Assembly: GCF_000802385.1 (NCBI RefSeq)
Contig: NZ_JTDN01000002.1
Span: 62,001 to 126,000 of the forward strand
Direction of reading: 5' to 3'
Length of the DNA: 64,000 bases
Source of the DNA: Croceibacterium mercuriale
GTDB lineage: Bacteria; Pseudomonadota; Alphaproteobacteria; Sphingomonadales; Sphingomonadaceae
Part shown: positions 24,717 through 32,631 of the stretch, one piece after another
Position numbering within the stretch: the stretch's first letter is position 1
Layout: every line of letters begins with the position of its first letter
Position numbers and translations under genes: made by a program
Notes under the pieces: model-generated
Databases searched by the model: none
Seen by the model: only the letters and a program-made list of their open reading frames with translations
Told to the model about the DNA's origin: nothing

Positions 24717-26141
24717 TCAGGCCAGCGCATCGTGCAGCGGCGGCGCCAGGTACAGGCGCCGCCGTGCACGGGTGCAGGCGACATAGAGCAGGTTGATCTG
24801 CTGGTCGGTATCGACCGTCTTCTTCGCATCACCCCGCCGGCGCGCGGCAAGGTCCGCCGGCGGGTCGAAGTCGTCCAGCACGACAACATTGTCCCACTCG
24901 CGCCCCTTGGCCTTGTGGGCGGTGGAAACGACGATCTGGGCATCCGCCTCGGCATCACGGTGCAGGCCGTTCAGCCGCTCCAGCAGGGTCGCCAGCCTAG
25001 GGCCATGCTGGTCGACGATGTCGCGCACCCGGCGCATCTCGCCATCGCCATGATCGGCGGCATATTCCAAGTTCCGCCAGCTGGAGAAGCGGGCGATCGA
25101 TTCGTCCGCAACCCTGTGCCGCTGCCCCTGCGCCAGCGCGTGGGCGGAGGTCAGCTGCCGGTGCAAGTCGCGGATGCCGCCCACCAGGTGGAACGGCCGG
25201 TCGATCCCGGCCAGGCTCTGGAACAGGCGGGCATTGGTGCGCGCCAGGATCGCGGTGCCCGGCTGCATCGCCACCCGCCCGCCATAGCGGGTGATGGTGG
25301 TGGTGATCGCCGGGTTGCCGGTCAGCCGGTGCCGCGGCGGCTTCGAACTGTGCCGCAGAATGGCGTTGGCCACCTGCGCGATCGCCTGCCCGAAGCGCCA
25401 GCTCTGCGTCAGCGTCAGTTCCTCCGCATCGAAGGCGTCCATCGCGTCGACCGCACCGCGGAAGCGGTAGATCGACTGGTACGGATCGCCGACCACGATC
25501 GTGGGCAGGCCGGCCTTGCGCGCGATGGAGATCAGCACCGGGTTCAGATCCTGCGCCTCGTCCAGCAGCAGGTAGTCGAACCCCGCGATGCGCTGCTTCA
25601 TCTCGAACTGCTTCAGGTACGTGTCGTGCGTGATCGGCAGGTCATGGTCCGCGAACTTCAGCAGCTTCAGCGTGATCGCCCCCGCAATCTCGCGCACGGC
25701 CCGGTTCTGGGTCTTGTCCGCCAGATCGCAATGGCGATGGCTGATGCGGGTGCCCTCGTCGATCAGGAACCGGTCGATCGTACCCAGGATCAGGCTGCGC
25801 AGCCTGGCCTGCGGCACGCCCGGCACCGGCCGGATCAGCGCCTCGAACGGGTCCAGGTGCCTGTCGAGATAGCGGTTCACCAGCTCCGGCTTGCCCCGGC
25901 TGAACCCGAGCTGGCGGAATGCGAAGGAGTGGGCGGTGCGCGCCTCGATATTGCGCGGGAACCTGGCTGCCGCCTCTCGCGCGATAGCGCTGTTGAAGGC
26001 CAGGTACAGGCCCCGGCCCGGCCAGCGCGCGGCATATTGCACCAGGGTCGATGTCTTGCCGCAGCCGGCGCCGGCCAGCACCTTGATCGTGCCGGTAGGC
26101 GGCCGGTCAAGAATGGCCTGCTGTTCGTCGGTCGGCGTCAT
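24717..26141 (-). CDS. UvrD/Rep-type (FBH1-like) DNA helicase
   Basis: Superfamily 1A helicase of 474 residues, shorter than UvrD (about 720). Motif I is KVLAGAGCGKTSTLVQYA, motif II YLLLDEAQDLNP, motif III VVGDPYQSIYRFRGAVDAMD, motif IV region LTQSWRFGQAIA, motif V VVSTAHKAKGREWDNVVVLDDF, and motif VI NLLYVACTRARRRLYL. All helicase motifs are intact, but the 1B/2B accessory subdomains are small, as in FBH1-like proteins. The start at 26141 has AAGG about six bases upstream; an ATG at 26162 would fall almost on the tRNA. Role in repair or recombination is inferred. Confidence 0.88.
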   Translation of the reverse strand: MTPTDEQQAILDRPPTGTIKVLAGAGCGKTSTLVQYAARWPGRGLYLAFNSAIAREAAARFPRNIEARTAHSFAFRQLGFSRGKPELVNRYLDRHLDPFEALIRPVPGVPQARLRSLILGTIDRFLIDEGTRISHRHCDLADKTQNRAVREIAGAITLKLLKFADHDLPITHDTYLKQFEMKQRIAGFDYLLLDEAQDLNPVLISIARKAGLPTIVVGDPYQSIYRFRGAVDAMDAFDAEELTLTQSWRFGQAIAQVANAILRHSSKPPRHRLTGNPAITTTITRYGGRVAMQPGTAILARTNARLFQSLAGIDRPFHLVGGIRDLHRQLTSAHALAQGQRHRVADESIARFSSWRNLEYAADHGDGEMRRVRDIVDQHGPRLATLLERLNGLHRDAEADAQIVVSTAHKAKGREWDNVVVLDDFDPPADLAARRRGDAKKTVDTDQQINLLYVACTRARRRLYLAPPLHDALA

Positions 26142-26168
26142 CGTGGCCTTGCGCCCCAGCATCCGGAA

Positions 26169-26244
26169 TGGTGAGCCCTGCTGGGTTCGAACCAGCGACC
26201 TACTGATTAAAAGTCAGTTGCTCTACCGACTGAGCTAAGGGCCC
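26169..26244 (-). tRNA. tRNA-Lys (anticodon TTT)
   Basis: A 76-nt cloverleaf on the minus strand. Acceptor GGGCCCT pairs with AGGGCTC (one G-T pair), discriminator A, and CCA encoded. The D arm is GCTCAGTCGGTAGAGC. Anticodon stem ACTGA/TCAGT encloses CTTTTAA, giving anticodon TTT. The T arm is CTGGTTCGAACCCAG. It stands between folK and the helicase gene, in the same direction as both. Confidence 0.97.
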
Positions 26245-26265
26245 GCTCCGCTTGGGCGGCTGCGG

Positions 26266-26757
26266 TCACCTAGGCAGGGGGCGGGGGCGGGTCAAGCGGG
26301 CGTGCAGGTGGCGCAGGGTCAGACCGCTGGCCGGATCGCGCCAGCCGGCCGCGATCGCCAGCGCCGGTGCCAGCACAAAGGCACGCGTCCGGAACAGCGG
26401 GTGCGGGATCGTGAGGCCGGGCGTGCTCCAGGTCCCGCCACTCCACAGCACGATGTCCAGGTCCAGCACGCGGGCGCCCCACTCCCGGCCCCGGCGCACC
26501 CGGCCGAAATCCTGCTCCATCGCCTGCAGCACCATCAGCAGCGCCGGCGGAATGCGTTCTGTTTCCAGCACCAGCGCCGCATTGGCATAGTGCCGCTGCG
26601 ACGGACCGACCGGCGCGCTGTCGATCACGGCGGAGCGGGCGATCACCGTGCCCAGCGCCGCAACTTCCTCCATCGCCGCAGCCAGCACGGCACGCGGGCT
26701 GCCCAGCTGCGCATGGCGCTGGTTGGAACCGAGCGCGAGAAGATAGGTGTGGGTCAG
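26266..26757 (-). CDS. folK: 6-hydroxymethyl-7,8-dihydropterin pyrophosphokinase
   Basis: Transfers pyrophosphate from ATP to 6-hydroxymethyl-dihydropterin in folate synthesis. The 163-residue product has the HPPK signatures: TYLLALGSN at the start, PVGPSQRHYANAAL, then RVRRGREWGARVLDLDIVLW and TIPHPLFRTRAFVL. No ATG, GTG or TTG is available at the right place. The only suitable codon is CTG at 26757, which overlaps the aguB stop as CTGA and has GGAGG four bases upstream, the same arrangement as a usual ATGA junction. A non-canonical CTG start is therefore proposed. Confidence 0.9.
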   Translation of the reverse strand: MTHTYLLALGSNQRHAQLGSPRAVLAAAMEEVAALGTVIARSAVIDSAPVGPSQRHYANAALVLETERIPPALLMVLQAMEQDFGRVRRGREWGARVLDLDIVLWSGGTWSTPGLTIPHPLFRTRAFVLAPALAIAAGWRDPASGLTLRHLHARLTRPRPLPR

Positions 26758-27605
26758 AGGTCCTCCGCGATCCGGCCGTACAGCTGCGGCCTCCGGTCGC
26801 GGAAGAAGCCCATGCCGGCCCGGTGCTTCGCCGCCCGGGCAAGGTCCAGCTCCGCCACCAGCACGCCGGTCTCCTCCCGCTCGTAGGAGGCGACCAGATC
26901 GCCCCACTCGTCGGTGATGAAGGAATGGCCGTAGAAGGTCTGCCCGGCTTCGCAGCCGATGCGGTTGGCGGCGATCACCGGCATGCAGTTGCTGACCGCG
27001 TGGCCGACCATCGCCCGGCGCCACATGCGGCTGGTGTCGAAGCTGGCATCATAGGGCTCGCTGCCGATCGCGGTGGGGTAGAACAGCAGTTCCGCGCCCA
27101 TCAGCGCCATGCAGCGGGCGGTCTCCGGGTACCACTGGTCCCAGCAGATGCCGACGCCGATGCGGGTGCCGAAGACATCCCACACCCTGAAGCCGGTATT
27201 GCCGGGACGGAAGTAGTACTTCTCCTCGTAGCCCGGCCCGTCGGGGATGTGGCTCTTGCGGTAGGTGCCCATGATCTGCCCCTCCGCATCGATCATGGCC
27301 ATGGTGTTGTAATAGTGATGCCCGTCTCGCTCGAAGAAGCTGGTCGGGATCGCCACCTTCAGCTTCGCGGCCAGCTGCTGCATCGCCTGCACGCTGGGAT
27401 GTTCCGCCGTCGGGCGCGCCATGGCGAAGAAGCGCTCGTCCTCCTCCCGGCAGAAATAGCCGCCGGCGAACAGTTCGGGCGGCAGCACCACCTGCGCGCC
27501 GGCCGCCGCGGCCTGCTCCACCAGGGCGGAGACGGCGGCGATATTGTCCTCTTCGGCTTCCAGGTCGAGCTGCAGCTGCAGGGCGGCGACGGTGATGCTG
27601 GTCAT
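26754..27605 (-). CDS. aguB: N-carbamoylputrescine amidase (nitrilase superfamily)
   Basis: Hydrolyses N-carbamoylputrescine to putrescine, CO2 and ammonia in polyamine synthesis from agmatine. The nitrilase-fold triad is visible: Glu in LPPELFAGGYFC, Lys in YRKSHIPDGPGYEEK and Cys in GVGICWDQWYPE. Length (283 residues) and the GPGYEEKYYFRPGNTGF segment fit AguB well. The start at 27605 (MTSITVAALQLQ) is preferred over an ATG 12 codons earlier. No agmatine deiminase (AguA) is adjacent. It overlaps folK at its 3' end. Confidence 0.92.
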   Translation of the reverse strand: MTSITVAALQLQLDLEAEEDNIAAVSALVEQAAAAGAQVVLPPELFAGGYFCREEDERFFAMARPTAEHPSVQAMQQLAAKLKVAIPTSFFERDGHHYYNTMAMIDAEGQIMGTYRKSHIPDGPGYEEKYYFRPGNTGFRVWDVFGTRIGVGICWDQWYPETARCMALMGAELLFYPTAIGSEPYDASFDTSRMWRRAMVGHAVSNCMPVIAANRIGCEAGQTFYGHSFITDEWGDLVASYEREETGVLVAELDLARAAKHRAGMGFFRDRRPQLYGRIAEDL

Positions 27606-27642
27606 GGGCGCGCAGGTAGTCGCGGCGGCAGGTCCGGGCAAG

Positions 27643-28119
27643 TCAGCCGCTGTGATCGGCGATGATCCGCCAGCCTTCGGCGTAGCGTTCCCATACCAGG
27701 CTGGTCACCCCGCTGACCGGCTGTGCACCCGGCACCGCCACCGTGTAGCGGGCGATGTAGAGCGCATGGGACGGGCCGAGCGGGCGGAAGTCCAGCCGTT
27801 CGAACGACAGCGTGCCGCGCTTCGCCGCATCGTCGAAGTCGTAGGCCTGCCGGTACATCGCCTCCATCGCCGGCACGCCGCGCAGCAGCCCCTTGTCGGT
27901 CACGAAGCTGGTCTGGCGCGAGGGCGAGTAGACGGACAGGAACAGCGCCATGTCGCCGCTGTTCCAGCCTGCCGCCGTACGGTCCATCTCCGTCTCGATC
28001 GCATCCAGCACGGTCGCGTCGGCCAGCTGTGCCGGGGCGGTGTTGGTGGTGTTGCCGACCACGCAGCCGGTCAGCAGCAGCGCGGCGGCAAGGGCTGGCA
28101 GCACGGCGCGCATCGCCAT
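27643..28119 (-). CDS. NTF2/SnoaL-like (DUF4440-type) lipoprotein
   Basis: A 158-residue predicted lipoprotein: MAMRAVLPALAAALLLTGC ends in the lipobox LLTGC. The mature part fits an NTF2-like fold with ATVLDAIETEMDRTAAGWNSGDMALFLSVYS and WERYAEGWRIIADHS at the end, the pattern of DUF4440/SnoaL-like domains that act as small-molecule binding or ketosteroid-isomerase-like modules. Its ATG overlaps the methyltransferase stop (TGATG), so the two exported proteins are translated together. Function unknown. Confidence 0.78.
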   Translation of the reverse strand: MAMRAVLPALAAALLLTGCVVGNTTNTAPAQLADATVLDAIETEMDRTAAGWNSGDMALFLSVYSPSRQTSFVTDKGLLRGVPAMEAMYRQAYDFDDAAKRGTLSFERLDFRPLGPSHALYIARYTVAVPGAQPVSGVTSLVWERYAEGWRIIADHSG

Positions 28120-28946
28120 CAGGCCCGCTTGCGGAACAGCATGGTCATGCGGTCGCTTTCGCCGATCGCATCCAGCTCGGCCCGCCGTGCCGCATCCTCG
28201 CCCGCGCCGCGGTAGCCGGGCGGCAGCGTCCACACGCCGCCATCCCAGTTGGCGGGGTCGTTCGGGTTGGCATTGACCTCGCTCTGGCCGACCAGGTCGA
28301 AGCCGTAGGTGTCCATCAGCGCGATCACGTCCTTCTCCCGCAGGTAGCCCATGGACCCTTGCGTATATTCGGCGGGTGCATCGGCCTTGGCCCGGTGCTG
28401 CTCGATACCGATCATGCCGTCGGGCTTCAGCAGCCGGCGGGCGGTGCTCAGCAGCTGGTGCGTCCAGTCGTTGCGGCGGATGTTGTGCAGTTCGCGGAAG
28501 ATCAGCACCCGGTCCACCGTGCCGTCCAGCTCGGCCGGGATGGTGTCGAGGTTGGCGCCGACGACGCGGGCGCCGGCCGCTTGGCCCATCCAGCCGGCGG
28601 CGTCCTGCGGCAGCTTCGTGGCGGTGTCGCGCATCGTCGCCATGTAGCCGGTCGCGTCGGCGGGGACGCGGGGATTGAGGCCGATATAGGTACCCTGCGG
28701 CCCCAGATACGGGATCAGCACGCGGGAGAACCAGCCGGTGGCGGGCATGAAGTCGACCACGCTCATGCCCGGCGCGACCTGGAAGAAGGCCAGCGTCTCG
28801 GCCGGGTGGCGCCACGTGTCGCGCGCGGTATCGTCGGCCCGGCGGGGATCGGCCAGCACCTGTTCCATCGCCGGTGCAACTTGCGCGGCGGCGGGCAGCG
28901 CCGGCAGCATCAGGCCGGCAAGTGCGGCAAGCATCAGGTTCTTCAT
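28119..28946 (-). CDS. Class I SAM-dependent methyltransferase with signal peptide
   Basis: A 275-residue methyltransferase-like protein that carries a clear N-terminal signal peptide (MKNLMLAALAGLMLPALPAAAQ). Residues of about 45-220 form the Rossmann fold: motif I is VVDFMPATGWFSRVLIPYLG, followed by YIGLNPRVP, and ELHNIRRNDWTHQLLSTARRLLKPDGMIGIEQHRA. The motif-I glycines are partly replaced (M-P-A-T-G). It resembles the COG4798 group of predicted methyltransferases. S-adenosylmethionine is not known to be available in the periplasm, so the activity or location is puzzling. It is the first gene of a pair with the NTF2-like lipoprotein. Confidence 0.82.
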   Translation of the reverse strand: MKNLMLAALAGLMLPALPAAAQVAPAMEQVLADPRRADDTARDTWRHPAETLAFFQVAPGMSVVDFMPATGWFSRVLIPYLGPQGTYIGLNPRVPADATGYMATMRDTATKLPQDAAGWMGQAAGARVVGANLDTIPAELDGTVDRVLIFRELHNIRRNDWTHQLLSTARRLLKPDGMIGIEQHRAKADAPAEYTQGSMGYLREKDVIALMDTYGFDLVGQSEVNANPNDPANWDGGVWTLPPGYRGAGEDAARRAELDAIGESDRMTMLFRKRA

Positions 28947-29051
28947 GTAGCGGCTCCCCAAAGGCGTTGCCGGCGAAACTACGCGTCGCCGGGCGGATGA
29001 CAAGCGGCTTGGCACCCCCCATCTGCCCGGGAGATGCAAGGAGACGAGACA

Positions 29052-29588
29052 ATGAGCGAGACAGCGATCGTGGCGGGCGGCTGCTTCTGGTGCACGGAGG
29101 CGGTGTTCCGCGACGTGATCGGGGTCAGCGAAGTGGAAAGCGGCTATATCGGCGGCACCGTGCCCGACCCCACCTACAAGGCGGTATGCAGCGGCACGAC
29201 TGGCCATGCGGAGGCGATCCGGGTGACCTACGACCCGGACGTGCTGTCCTATGCGCAGCTGCTGGACATGTTCATGGAAACGCATGATCCGTCGCAGCTG
29301 AACCGGCAGGGCGGCGATGTCGGCACCCAGTATCGCAGCGCGATCTTCCCGCTGGACGATGCCCAGCGCGCCGAGGCGGAGGCCGCGATCGGGCGCTGGA
29401 ATGCCGGGCACGGCACCATGGCGGTGACCACGCTGGAAGGCCCGGCGGAATGGTACCCGGCGGAGGATTACCACCAGGAGTACTGGGACGGCGAAGGCCA
29501 GCGCAATCCGTATTGCCAGGCGGTGATCCCCCCCAAGCTGGCCAAGCTGCGCAAGAGCTTCGCCAACCGGGTCAAGGCGGACGCCTGA
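29052..29588 (+). CDS. msrA: Peptide-methionine (S)-S-oxide reductase
   Basis: Repairs oxidised methionine (S-sulfoxide) in proteins. The active-site motif GGCFWCTEAVF is at residues 9-19, with GHAEAIRVTYDP, THDPSQLNRQGGDVGTQYRSAI and AEDYHQEYW following as in all MsrA proteins. At 178 residues it has no signal peptide and no fused MsrB domain, so it is cytosolic. The ATG at 29052 has AAGGAGA about eight bases before it. It is monocistronic. Confidence 0.97.
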   Translation: MSETAIVAGGCFWCTEAVFRDVIGVSEVESGYIGGTVPDPTYKAVCSGTTGHAEAIRVTYDPDVLSYAQLLDMFMETHDPSQLNRQGGDVGTQYRSAIFPLDDAQRAEAEAAIGRWNAGHGTMAVTTLEGPAEWYPAEDYHQEYWDGEGQRNPYCQAVIPPKLAKLRKSFANRVKADA

Positions 29589-29607
29589 CCCGGCCCTGCG
29601 GCCGGGT
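29588..29607 (+). terminator. Hairpin just after msrA
   Basis: ACCCGGCC and GGCCGGGT form a perfect eight-bp stem with a CTGC loop, overlapping the last base of the msrA stop and followed by GGGGGG rather than Ts. Likely a transcript end or 3' stabiliser. Confidence 0.45.
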
Positions 29608-29988
29608 GGGGGGTTACGGCGGTGACGCTGTAGCCCGCCACCTTGGCCGGCATGGCCGTCACCCTGCCGGCACCGGACGTGACCTTGCCCACGGTGGGTG
29701 TCACCTTGCGGGCCGACCCTGTCGCGCCCGGACAGCGCCGATGTCGCCATGGCGGCGAATGCCGTCGCCATCAGCGCCCGATCCGTCACCGTGCGCGACG
29801 GTCCCGTGACCATGGGCCGGCCGCCTGTCGCGGCGGTCAGGGTGCGTGTCGCGGCGGACAGGGCGTGGCATCCGGGCATCGGATGGTGATAGGCCGGGCG
29901 GCATGCTGTAGGAAAATGGTTCAATGCCCGCCCCCTTCGTATCGTCCCCGAGATTGCCAGTGTCACGCGGGGGCCATATCGGCCGGGC
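29608..29988. other. Intergenic region without a convincing gene
   Basis: About 380 bp between msrA and the ArsC-like gene. Frames are open on both strands, but they lack good ribosome sites, run across msrA or have arginine/histidine-rich composition of antisense type. The region contains several imperfect copies of short GTCACC/GGTGAC words (for instance GTGACCTTGCCCACGGTGGG beside GTGTCACCTTGCGG) and two CTGTCGCGGCGG-like repeats near 29830-29860. It may hold a small RNA or leader; nothing specific can be assigned. Confidence 0.35.
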
Positions 29989-29998
29989 AGGAGGGCGA

Positions 29999-30358
29999 AT
30001 GATGGTTCTGTACGGCATTCCCAATTGCGACACGGTCAAGCGCGCCCGGGCCTGGCTGGACGGGCGCGGAATCGCCTACACCTTTCACGACTACAAGCGC
30101 GAAGGCGCCTCGCCGGCGCTGCTGACGGACCTGGCATCGCATGTCGGCTGGGATGCGCTGCTGAACCGGCGCGGCACCACCTTCCGCAAGCTGGACGAGG
30201 CTGCGCGTGCCGATCTGTCCGACGGCAAGGTGCTGGGCCTGATGACGGAGCAGCCTTCGCTGATCCGCCGGCCGGTGGTGATGCATGGCGGCAAGGTGCT
30301 GGTCGGCTTCGATCCCGCCGAATGGGAGCGGGCCTTTTCTGACACCGGTGACAGATGA
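29999..30358 (+). CDS. ArsC/Spx/MgsR family thioredoxin-fold protein
   Basis: A 119-residue protein of the ArsC-like (YffB/Spx) group. The N-terminus is [20 protein letters not shown] with a single catalytic-type cysteine (no CxxC), and [11 protein letters not shown] and [19 protein letters not shown] follow as in the family. Members may use glutathione or thiol chemistry, but most are of unknown role; it is not evidence for arsenate resistance by itself. AGGAGG precedes two consecutive ATGs (29999, 30002). The stop overlaps the start of the phosphodiesterase gene (ATGA). Confidence 0.9.
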   Translation: MMVLYGIPNCDTVKRARAWLDGRGIAYTFHDYKREGASPALLTDLASHVGWDALLNRRGTTFRKLDEAARADLSDGKVLGLMTEQPSLIRRPVVMHGGKVLVGFDPAEWERAFSDTGDR

Positions 30359-31401
30359 GGATATTGGCAATGGTCCTGGCTGCAAGTCCCCTTCTGCCCG
30401 GCGCCGCGCAGGCACAAGGCATGGCAGCAACACCGCTGGTCATCGCCCATCGCGGCGCCAGCGGCGAACGGCCGGAGCACACGCTGGCCGCCTATGACCG
30501 CGCGATCGATGCCGGCGCCGACTTCATCGAACCCGACCTGGTGGTCACGCGCGACGGCGTGCTGGTCGCCCGGCACGAGAACGAGATCGGCGGCACGACC
30601 GACGTGGCCGAGCGGGCGGAGTTCGCGGATCGCCGCACCACCAAGGTGATCGACGGCGCGGCGCTGACCGGCTGGTTCGTCGAGGATTTCACCCTCGCGG
30701 AGCTGCGCACCCTGCGCGCGCGCGAGCGGATCCCGCAGCTGCGCCCGGCCAATGTGCGGTTCGACGGGCTGTACCAGGTGCCCACCTTGGCCGAGATCAT
30801 CGCCCTCGTCCGCGCGCGCGAGGCGGAGACCGGGCGCACGATCGGCCTGGTGCCGGAGATCAAGCATCCGACCTTCCTGCTGACGCAGGGGCATGACATC
30901 GCGGCGCTGGCTGCGGCGGAGCTGGCCGCCGCCGGCTATGTCGATGCCGAAGACGCCGCGCTGATCCAGTGTTTCGAGGTCGGCCCGATCGCGCGGCTGG
31001 ACGGATTGACCGGTCTGCGACTGGTGCAGCTGGTCAGCGCCGAGGGCGCACCCGCCGACCGGCCCGACCTGCCCTATGCCGCGATGCTGACGGCGGGCGG
31101 ACTGACCGAGATGGCGCGCCATGCCGACGTGCTGGGCGGCGAGCTGTCGCTGCTGCTGCAACCCGACGGCACCCCTGCCCCGCTGGTAGCCGCCGCCCAT
31201 GCGGCGGGCCTGGCGGTACATGGCTGGACCCTGCGGCGGGAGAACCAGTTCCTGCCGCCCGCCTTGCGCCGGGGCGACGATCCGGCGGCGCCGGGTGATC
31301 TTGCCGCGCGGTGGGCGATGCTGGCGAAGGCGGGCGTGGATGCGGTGTTCACCGACAATCCGGCGGACGCGGTGCAGGCGCGGGCGGCAGGAGGCGGGTA
31401 G
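30355..31401 (+). CDS. glpQ: Glycerophosphodiester phosphodiesterase, periplasmic
   Basis: Hydrolyses glycerophosphodiesters to glycerol-3-phosphate and an alcohol. Signal peptide [21 protein letters not shown] is followed by a TIM barrel with [20 protein letters not shown] (catalytic His/Arg and first metal Glu), [19 protein letters not shown] (metal Glu/Asp and second catalytic His) and a C-terminal [13 protein letters not shown]. Length of 348 residues fits periplasmic GlpQ. It is translationally coupled to the ArsC-like gene upstream. Confidence 0.95.
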   Translation: MRILAMVLAASPLLPGAAQAQGMAATPLVIAHRGASGERPEHTLAAYDRAIDAGADFIEPDLVVTRDGVLVARHENEIGGTTDVAERAEFADRRTTKVIDGAALTGWFVEDFTLAELRTLRARERIPQLRPANVRFDGLYQVPTLAEIIALVRAREAETGRTIGLVPEIKHPTFLLTQGHDIAALAAAELAAAGYVDAEDAALIQCFEVGPIARLDGLTGLRLVQLVSAEGAPADRPDLPYAAMLTAGGLTEMARHADVLGGELSLLLQPDGTPAPLVAAAHAAGLAVHGWTLRRENQFLPPALRRGDDPAAPGDLAARWAMLAKAGVDAVFTDNPADAVQARAAGGG

Positions 31402-31485
31402 CGGCCTGGTCTGCCCGCGGAACAGCCTTTTACGTGAGGGGCCGACCAGCCCATAAGGTGCCGTCGTCACCAGGGGGTCGAAGCC

Positions 31486-32568
31486 ATGTCCATCGTTGAT
31501 CGCTTCCGGCTCACGGTGCCGTTGATCCAGGCGCCCATGGCCGGCGTGTCGACTCCAGCGCTGGCGGCGGCGGTCTCGGATGCGGGGGCCCTGGGGTCGA
31601 TCGGGGTCGGGGCCACGGATGCGGCCGGTGCGCGCGCCATGATCGAGGAGGTGCGCAGACGGACAAGCCGACCGTTCAATGTGAACCTGTTCGTCCATGC
31701 AACGCCCACGGCGGATGCCGCCCGCGAAGCCGCCTGGCTGGAACAGCTCGCGCCCGTATTCGCCAGCTTCGGCGCGGAGCCGCCGGCGGTGCTGCGGACC
31801 ATCTACCGCAGCTTTGCCGACGATCCCGCCATGTTGCAGATGCTGCTTGATCTGGCGCCGCCGGTCGTCAGCTTCCACTTCGGCCTGCCTTCGGGCGATG
31901 TCCTGTCGGCGCTGCGTTCGCGCGGGATCTACCTGATGGCCACCGCCACCAGCCTGGAAGAAGCCGCCGCCATCAAGCAGGCGGGGATCGACGCGATCGT
32001 GGCGCAGGGGATCGAGGCCGGCGGACATCGCGGGGTGTTCGATCCCCATGCGCCGGACGATGCCCTGACCACGCAGGTGCTGACCCGATTGCTGGTACGG
32101 GACACCGGCATGCCGGTCATCGCTGCCGGCGGCATGATGGACGGGGCCGGCATCGCGGCCGCGCTGGACCTGGGCGCAGTTGCGGCCCAGCTCGGGACGG
32201 CGTTCGTGCCCTGCCCGGAATCAGCCGCGGACGGATCCTATCGGGCCGCACTCACCGGGCCGGGTGGTCGCCACACGGTGCTGACCGCGGCCATTTCGGG
32301 GCGACCGGCACGTGCCCTCGCCAACCGGTTCACGGCGCTGGACCGGAAGATCCGGGACCATCGGCCGCCCGACTACCCCATCGCCTATGACGCAGGAAAG
32401 GCGCTGCATGCTGCGGCCAGGGCACAGGGCGAGCATGGGTACGGGGCACAATGGGCCGGTCAGGGTGCGCCGCTGGCGCGGCCGATGCCGGCTGCGGAGC
32501 TGGTGCGGACGCTGCGGGAAGAACTCGAACAGTGCCGGCGGGCGCCCGGGTCTGTGGCTGACGCCTGA
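31486..32568 (+). CDS. Nitronate monooxygenase (class I type)
   Basis: FMN-dependent TIM-barrel enzyme that oxidises toxic alkyl nitronates such as propionate 3-nitronate. The N-terminus reads PLIQAPMAGVSTPALAAAVSDAGALGSIG, the catalytic His lies in GIEAGGHRGVF, and FMN phosphate-binding segments are AAGGMMDGAGIAAALDLGA and QLGTAFVPCPES. The 360 residues match class I. It stands alone between glpQ and the convergent nadA. Related enzymes include enoyl-ACP reductase FabK, but the GGHRG motif favours nitronate monooxygenase. Confidence 0.92.
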   Translation: MSIVDRFRLTVPLIQAPMAGVSTPALAAAVSDAGALGSIGVGATDAAGARAMIEEVRRRTSRPFNVNLFVHATPTADAAREAAWLEQLAPVFASFGAEPPAVLRTIYRSFADDPAMLQMLLDLAPPVVSFHFGLPSGDVLSALRSRGIYLMATATSLEEAAAIKQAGIDAIVAQGIEAGGHRGVFDPHAPDDALTTQVLTRLLVRDTGMPVIAAGGMMDGAGIAAALDLGAVAAQLGTAFVPCPESAADGSYRAALTGPGGRHTVLTAAISGRPARALANRFTALDRKIRDHRPPDYPIAYDAGKALHAAARAQGEHGYGAQWAGQGAPLARPMPAAELVRTLREELEQCRRAPGSVADA

Positions 32569-32610
32569 CCGAGGGCAGGCAGCTCGCCACGACGGGGTTC
32601 GGAACGCAGC

Positions 32611-32629
32611 GGCCGGCGCCGCGCCGGCC
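32611..32629. terminator. G+C hairpin between convergent genes
   Basis: GGCCGGCGC and GCGCCGGCC lie back to back around one base, three bases before the nadA stop on the facing strand and 42 bp after the nitronate monooxygenase stop. The inner pairs cannot all form, but a strong stem is possible. No U-tract. Confidence 0.4.
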
Positions 32630-32631
32630 GG

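Noticed and set aside
29652-30002. Short plus- and minus-strand frames in the msrA-arsC-like gap.
   Set aside because: The minus-strand frame runs through msrA and the other frames are Arg-rich with no ribosome site.
30002-30358. Arsenate reductase as the function of the ArsC-like gene.
   Set aside because: No arsR, arsB or acr3 gene nearby, and the ArsC/Spx/YffB family is broad; the fold alone does not show arsenate reduction.
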